Below are positions 58,503 to 64,000 of a stretch of 64,000 nucleotides of DNA, one piece after another (the stretch's first letter is position 1; every line of letters begins with the position of its first letter). The DNA is taken from positions 456,503,217 through 456,567,216 of the forward strand of contig OY856186.1 in NCBI GenBank assembly GCA_963693315.1. The letters are read 5' to 3'. This DNA comes from Diogma glabrata (Eukaryota; Arthropoda; Insecta; Diptera; Cylindrotomidae). The notes under the pieces were generated by a model. The model saw only the letters and a program-made list of their open reading frames with translations. It was not told the DNA's origin and ran no database searches. The translations under genes and the position numbers were made by a program.

Positions 58503-58567
58503 TGTTAATTTTATAACAATAAAATGTTTTATTATACTGAGCTCTACGCCAATTTAAATTAAACAAA

Positions 58568-59082
58568 ACATTTCATACAAGCTCAATAAAATATTCAATC
58601 AATATTAATTTTATATTTTTTAAAAATATATATGTATTGTCAAAAAAAATGTCGGGAAGTTGTACTAAGACAAAATTTGGATTGTAATCTTAGGAAAATA
58701 ATCTAAGACACCTCACATTATTGCCGTTCCATTTAAAATTTGGTTTGGGTAGCAAGTTTACCTAAAAGGAACGCATGGAACAATAAGAAAATACTGAAAT
58801 AGCTTTTGTTTTTCCTTATTTTATTTACAGAAAATGAAACTATGCAAAAATGATGCTAGAAAACAAATATTATATGAGTTTTAGCACTATCCGTCATATA
58901 AATAATTAATTTTCTTATTAATATCGAAATGGTATAAATTTGAACGAAACGGCTAAAAGGCATTATAGCAATAATTTTAAAACACACGAAAATTTTAAAT
59001 GCCGTAAGTGGAATTTTTATGAAAAAAGTAATAGTTTTAATGTTCTATAATAAAATAGACAAAAACAATAAAAAATAAATAT
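58568..59082. other. Non-coding DNA between the Penelope pair and the 59.08-kb half repeat
   Basis: No ORF or repeat partner was recognised. It belongs to the DNA that separates the two halves of the short repeat. Confidence 0.4.
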
Positions 59083-59150
59083 AGGGTCCGCGTTGAACCC
59101 CGAACCTTTCTCACAACCCACTACATCGACAATGACAACGAAACGTTTTT
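59083..59150 (+). repeat. 3' half of the 43.2-kb short repeat
   Basis: AGGGTCCGCGTTGAACCCCG ... CCTTTCTCACAACCC ... TCGACAATGACAACGAAA, matching 43,372-43,440. It is the continuation of the half that ends at 54,336. Confidence 0.65.
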
Positions 59151-60774
59151 ATGTTCTAGATAAAATACATTTTACATATTATGCTTAATATATTCTTTAA
59201 TTAATTCATTTAAGCTAATTCAGTTGTTTCAGTCAAATCGAACACGGCTATTATGAAATATTTCTCTATCTTGTTTTGCAAAAAAAGAACAAATCAATTT
59301 TATGAATTGTTTCTTTAATTTCTAATCAATAGAAAATATTTAAAATCAAAAAAAATTATGACTAAAATAAAAGTTAAGATGCATGCAGAAGAAAGGAATT
59401 TTAAAACAATTTTTTTTTAAATCTTTCCCTATGCATGAATTTCTTCTTTAATTTTCCGAAAAAAAAAGAAAGTGAAAAATGAATTTAACACAGCTGAAAT
59501 TTTAAAACAAATATTTTTTTAAGCTTGAAATAAATTAAATCCAAAATAATACGCCTATTCACTCCGCAAGCAAAGCATAAACTAAATTGAAAATATTAAA
59601 ATTTAAATTTCTTATTTCGTTTATTTTTGTTAATCGTTTATTTTTTTTATATTCTCTCTACTCTACTTTCTTTTTCGCATTTTCTCCGCTCTGCTTTTTC
59701 TCTAAGATATGGCTACGCTTTTTCGTTTCTTCTGTATTATATACATGATATAATAGCAACCAAATGTTCGTGTCATTCAATAATTTCAATTTAAGCAGTA
59801 AAAATTTTCACAAGACATAGTGTGGGTTCCAGTAAATAAAGTTTTGAGGAAGATTACTCCCACAGAACTAAAAACGGTTTCGGGCAGAACACACAACATA
59901 ACAGAAAAACTCTGCACCGAAATTTCAACACTCTTCAATGCTTTGCGGAAATTATAAATTTGTCATAGTAATTGATTAAATAATGTACATGTACAACTTA
60001 TTTTTGTGTAACACACTTAGTTTCAGTAAAATTTTGTATTTTAAGTTACAATGCGGATTTTTACCATTAAAATTTTGTGTGCGTATAACGTAATTTTTGG
60101 CCAACTTTGATGCAGTATAACTCTGAAACTAATTGGGTCTCAGTCACCAAATTTTTATCATATGTTTATGTCATACAGAGGTGTTATCTGTATTAATTTT
60201 ATAATTTTTCACTCTGTCCCTTCTGAGATATTCTACTCTAAATATTGCCAAATTGCAATTTTGGGCATTTTCGGAAAATTATATAAAAAAAAAATACACA
60301 GTTCTCCAGCTTGAAACTTTTACAGCAAGTAGTCCAATAATAAATCTATACAAGAAAAAAAAATTAGAGGTGAGTCATTCTTCCTTTTAATAATTTTATA
60401 GCACTAAAACTCCCATTTTAAGCCAATTTTAAATTTATAGTTATTTTTTTTTCTTCACTTTGATTACTACTTAGGCAATATTATGTAAGGATAAAAAGTA
60501 TAGAGCATCTTTCTGATCATTTTAATTTTTATTTTGTCTTGATATCTGTAACATTAACAGAGTTAGATACATTTACAGAATACTCGTTTTCGACCGAAAT
60601 ATGGTTATGAAGCAACCTTAAAAATGGCCACCAAAAAAAAGTATGAGATTAAAAAAATTTTTATGACAGATTTGAACTCACTTCTTGTAAAAAATTAAGA
60701 AAATCAAAAATGTTGAGCAACAAATTTTATTCTATTTGGGTGATTTCAAATGGATTGATCCTTTCATCAATACC

Positions 60775-60872
60775 TCAGAACGCATGTTCTTGTGGGATCT
60801 AGGTCTTATAGTGCTTTCATGTGTTGTGACACATATTGTAATTCCTACTACACAACACATTTTATAAAAAAA
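60775..60872 (+). mobile_element. LINE 3'-terminal fragment
   Basis: CAGAACGCATGTTCTTGTGG ... ATCTAGGTCTTATAGTG ... CATGTGTTGTGACACATATTGTAATTCCTACTACACAACACATTTTAT, then an A-rich tail. It lies immediately outside the right arm of the 7.3-kb inverted repeat. Confidence 0.7.
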
Positions 60873-61509
60873 AAAATTTTTTTAAATTATATGCTGATTA
60901 CTCGAACAAAATATGCTATAAAATAAACTAATGAATGTATCAAAAAATAAACAAGTATACATAGTTACTAATTCCATCCAAGCAATGTCGATATATCTGA
61001 CCGGAATTTAAAAAAAATTGTCATAGCAATAAAAATTAACAAACGTACATAATACTAAAACAAGTAAATAAAAATTAATCCAATCGTCTGTATATAATCG
61101 AATTTCTTCTTATTTTGATTAACAAGTTCATGTCTTTCCGTTCGGTCCAACAAATATAAACAAATCAAGCGAATATTATTTGAAAATAATAAACAATAAT
61201 TTTTTTTTTCAGAATTGAGAGAAAAATTTAGGGTGGGTGGATTTTTACGGATTATAGATTATTAACACCAGTGTATGAAAGACTAAAAATATTAAATGTT
61301 GAAATAATTAAATACAGAAAACTAAGTAATCCATTGAGACTCACTGTATTTACTACATTTTTCGTATTAGCCAAAAAGTTTGACTTTTGTTTTTATTCGT
61401 TGTTAAAATTTTAAAGCAATACAATTTTATGAATTCTCCAATGAGACGATTGCTCAAATCAAAATAATTATAATAACTAACCAATAATTATATATGTCCT
61501 CTTTTCATC

Positions 61510-61712
61510 GAAGGTGTAGGACATATGTAATTATGCAGTTCAGATTCGGTTAGCAAGTGAATATATGTGGTCACAATATTACATTCGGTTATTGTGACTT
61601 TAATTCGGTTATTGTGTCTTCAAATTTGGTTTTTGAGGATAAGACAACCGAATTTAAGGTTATTGTGACAGGAAATATTCGGTTGGCACAAAAGCAGTTG
61701 TAGTGACCGAAT
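61510..61712. repeat. Cluster of TTCGGTTATTGTGAC-like motifs
   Basis: ATTCGGTTATTGTGAC/TC occurs at ~61,583 and ~61,607. Related copies are ATTCGGTTAGCAAGTG (~61,544), CCGAATTTAAGGTTATTGTGAC (~61,648) and ATTCGGTTGGCAC (~61,677), plus one inverted CCGAATG. It is probably the remains of a repeat or TIR element. Confidence 0.5.
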
Positions 61713-61734
61713 GTTTGAATTGACAAGTAAATTG

Positions 61735-61945
61735 TTGACAAGCGTCCCGCATGGGAGGGCACGCCACTTGATGCTAACCACCTATTCCATTGTCAAGGCG
61801 AAACCAACCGACCTGACGAAGGAAGATCTGTGGTACCGCCCAGTGGCGGCCCTTGTTCCTGAATCTATAGACTTAGAGTTCCTGAATATGGACTTGGAGC
61901 CGGAAGAATAGTACCACACTCGTTGCTACAACAATAACAACATAT
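61735..61945 (+). mobile_element. Jockey-like LINE 3' fragment
   Basis: The open frame encodes GRARHLMLTTYSIVKAKPTD, LTKEDLWYRP and LEFLNMDLEPEE, then a stop. It corresponds to the C-terminus of the 9.8-13.3 kb LINE (CPDNATDLTKRDLTLRPKVV, FLNLEMESNE). Both end in a TACAACAACAACAACATA-type tail (here CTACAACAATAACAACATA). Confidence 0.65.
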
Positions 61946-63122
61946 TTAATGAAGATAATGAAGATAAGTCAGTTGACGTGCTGCTCTGTCCGATTCGTGT
62001 TATATAATTTTCAGAGTAATTTTCTGTCCTGCTTGTTGTTAATGTTGTATCACTTCTTAAGCTATTTACAAGTTTTTCATGATGCTCTGCGTCTAGTTGT
62101 AAATATGGCTTTATGGAGCTAAAATTACCATGGCCAGTAATTTTTATCAACTGTTGGTCACTGAAACCTGCTTTAGCTAGTTGAGACACTGAACTAGCGC
62201 GGTTTAAATGGTTCGTAATTTTGTTGTTCTGCACATCTTGTCCAATTTTAGCTGTCGAAGTTTTTGTCCACTGTGATATCATATTCATACCTAAAGGAAC
62301 ATTTTTGTACCAACCTTTGGAGTTTATTTTATTCCAAAATGGATTAGGCGTTAAAAATAATCGGTCCGTCGTCAAATTTTTCGATCGTTTTTCATGATAA
62401 GCCGAAACAAGCTCACAGGACACACGCTTTCGTCGTTTTCATTTCTAGTAAGCCATTTACTTTGCGCGCATTTTTCTGTTCCACCTTGTGCCGTTTTGGA
62501 AAAAATTGGGTTATATTCTATTCTATCTGTATATTTCTCATCAATTCCAGTTTCTTCCTTAAAATAATATCTCTTACAGTTGGCCTCTTCGCCACCTCTC
62601 CAAGCCAGTTCGTAGGCTGCTACATGATAAAATTTCTTCTGCAGTCCTTTCGGGTTTTTTTCGCTCCATAACATAGCCATTTTGATTATATCGGATCGGC
62701 TTAATGCAACACAACAAACTTTACGTTTTTCTGGCATAGTTTGTAATTGTTTCCTCTTCGCATTCTTCGCATCGCAGGCTTCTTTGAAAGAAATGTCAGT
62801 AAATGGGTCAAAACTTATTTTAAATCCATTAAAGTATTTCTCCTTGTACCATTTTTGGTGTGGAGTTCCATATAGTCTTCACGGTATACTCCTTGTAATC
62901 TTCACCACTAATTTTCTTCATATTATATGCCCAGTCCTTCAAAAACATTGCAATCTCTGTCACTGGGGTCGACGCTAACATTTCGTAATTTCGTTCCTTG
63001 CAAAACAACACAAACTGTCTCCATATCGATAATTTCGTATTTTTGGTAGTCCTGGGAATACTCTTTTCTATGCTTTCTTCAATTTTATCAATTAAAACTC
63101 GTCCAAAACGACTCATTCTCAT
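61926..63122 (-). pseudogene. Crypton tyrosine recombinase, two frameshifts
   Basis: The minus strand encodes one protein in three frames. 63,122-~62,855 is a SAM-like N-terminal domain (ESIEKSIPRTTKNTKLSIWR, EIAMFLKDWAYNMKK). ~62,855-~62,385 is the first catalytic part (KEACDAKNAKRKQLQTMPEK, AYELAWRGGEEANCKRYYF with the catalytic Arg, YNPIFSKTAQGG). ~62,385-61,926 is the C-terminal part (RLFLTPNPFWNKINSKGWYK, NHLNRASSVSQLAKAGFSDQ with the HxxR pair, ITGHGNFSSIKPYLQLD with His and the candidate nucleophile Tyr). The R...HxxR...H...Y set is complete. Both frame changes occur in A-runs (CCAAAAATGG and CGAAAAATTT). Family knowledge: Cryptons move as circles by tyrosine-recombinase chemistry and have no long terminal repeats. 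Confidence 0.85.
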
Positions 63123-63469
63123 ATTATTCGAAAAACTGTTTGATGGATTAATATTTGTTTATAGCAAAAAATACACTAGCTACTAAATCAAAAGGTAACT
63201 TAATTTTAAAATAGAAAAAGTTTTATCAATCAGTGTCAAGCTAGAGAGGTTTTTACCGCTGTAAAAAAGGATGCACCTTTTTTATCGATGTCAAAGTGGC
63301 AAAAACAAACAATCAAATAGACATTTTATTGTAATAGTGAATTTATCACAAATAATTTATTGAATTAATGCAATCTATCGAGAAAAAAAAATCTTACATA
63401 CCCCAAATTTTGTTTTTTCTTTTGTTTTAGACCATTCTGTATCTAAATTGCCAATATAAATTTTGGTGT

Positions 63470-63510
63470 ACGTCTGTGTGTGGGTGGGTGGTGGGTGGGT
63501 GTGTGACCTT
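63470..63510 (+). repeat. GT/G-rich microsatellite
   Basis: GTGTGTGGGTGGGTGGTGGGTGGGTGTGTG has four GGG runs with short spacers, so it could form a G-quadruplex on this strand. Confidence 0.75.
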
Positions 63511-64000
63511 CCTGTATAGGTTCTTGATGAAACTTTGGCAAATGATCCAAGTTCACTTGAAAATAAAAGATCTGGATTCGTTTTAAAATTGGACAAAACG
63601 GCGGGGGTCTCCCGAACACCTCTAAGTTTAAACCTTCAATAACTTCTAATCCCGGCTTGTAATCTTATTGAAACTTGATATATCAGGTTTTAGTACTGTT
63701 TCCAATATTTCTGCATACTAACTTCCGGTTTGACACTTCCGGCTAAAAAGTTTTTTTCAGGTGTTTATCCCTACTGTATCCTACAATTACCGATCGATTT
63801 TCATGAAACGTTGGTAAAAGCTTTCAAGAAACATAAGAAAGGTTTTATCAGCTTTTGGAGTACATTAGATAAAGGGTTGGGGGTCCACCATACAACAGGT
63901 GGTGTTTTACACCGTGTTTTTTATGTTTGTTGGGAGCATACTAGATTCGTTCGTGACTGAATTTTAATGACACTTTGGAAAAAGATGCAAGTATGCATGG
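63511..64000. other. Right-edge sequence, not identified
   Basis: Less AT-rich than the surroundings. ACTTCCGGTTTGACACTTCCGG (~63,721) is a short direct repeat. An open frame from 63,730 to 63,960 (76 codons, with KKFFSGVYPYCILQLPIDFH) has no recognised homology and may be repeat-derived. Confidence 0.3.

Larger units (their letters stand above)
54701..58567. mobile_element. Head-to-head Penelope-like element pair (3.9-kb palindrome)
   Basis: 54,701-~56,400 is the reverse complement of ~56,870-58,567, with very few differences over ~1.7 kb. The copies meet at 56,372-56,406, where the AAGTCTTCTGAAT block is common to both possible continuations and TTAAGTCTTC is doubled. The minus copy starts further into the gene; the plus copy has ~480 extra bases. 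Both end with the same ~370-base 3' region, terminating AATTTAAATTAAACAAA. Confidence 0.93.
53421..60762. mobile_element. 7.3-kb structure with ~670-bp inverted arms
   Basis: 53,421-54,100 and 60,098-60,762 are inverted copies. Examples are AATGTTGAGCAAC / GTTGCTCAACATT, GTAGTCCAATAATAAATCTA / TAGATTTATTATAGGACTAC and TTTTAAGCCAATTTTAAATT / AATTTAAAATTGGCTTAAAA. The interior holds the split short repeat (54,148 and 59,083) and the Penelope palindrome. No transposase of its own was found. It may be a large fold-back element enlarged by later insertions. Confidence 0.75.

Noticed and set aside
63730..63960. 76-residue ORF at the right edge as a gene
   Set aside because: It begins just after a short direct repeat (ACTTCCGG), has no recognised domain and no splice context. 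It was left as unidentified sequence.

Overview
The window is AT-rich, intron-bearing animal DNA and almost certainly from an insect genome assembly. One conserved host gene has short introns with GT/AG borders. Most of the remaining recognisable sequence is transposable elements: Jockey/CR1-type LINEs, a Penelope-like element, a Crypton, TIR transposons, MITEs and minisatellites. A 200-base run of N at 18,976-19,175 is an assembly gap. I cannot fix the insect order from the sequence alone. I found no tRNA, rRNA, CRISPR array or prokaryotic feature.

Layout. 1-3.6 kb is repeat DNA: inverted and direct repeats, and a 1.7-kb fold-back. 4.48-6.37 kb holds the first eight coding exons of a membralin (TMEM259) orthologue on the + strand. 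Its ninth exon lies 9.3 kb away at 15,673-15,756. The intron between them carries at least four LINE remnants, one nested inside another. The last exons of membralin (about the C-terminal third of the protein) were not found, so the gene probably continues past the right edge, or partly into the N gap. Much of 16-64 kb may therefore be intron. 16.4-18.4 kb holds a LINE ORF1 fragment, a tandem-repeat element with a nested MITE, and a LINE 3' tail. 19.2-22.2 kb is unremarkable AT-rich DNA. 22.2-27 kb holds repeats, including a minisatellite split by a MITE, a large inverted repeat with a central triplicated unit, and a perfect hairpin. 27.1-33.9 kb holds an antisense CR1/Jockey-like LINE, possibly interrupted by 2.8 kb that contains a 68-70-bp minisatellite. 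34.8-40.4 kb holds two inverted copies of a minisatellite-bearing element. 46.1-46.9 kb holds another LINE.

The right third is the most interesting part. 50.85-52.81 kb is a DNA transposon with ~275-bp inverted terminal repeats and a decayed, unusual transposase-like gene. 53.42-60.76 kb is a nested palindrome: ~670-bp inverted arms enclose a broken copy of a short repeat that is also present intact at 43.2 kb. Inside that sit two head-to-head, almost identical Penelope-like reverse transcriptase/GIY-YIG genes. 61.9-63.1 kb is a Crypton tyrosine recombinase with an apparently complete catalytic set but two frameshifts, abutting a LINE 3' end.

The only gene likely to serve the host is membralin, an ER membrane protein linked to ER-associated degradation. 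Everything else recognisable is mobile DNA in various stages of decay. The near-identity of the two Penelope copies argues for very recent activity.
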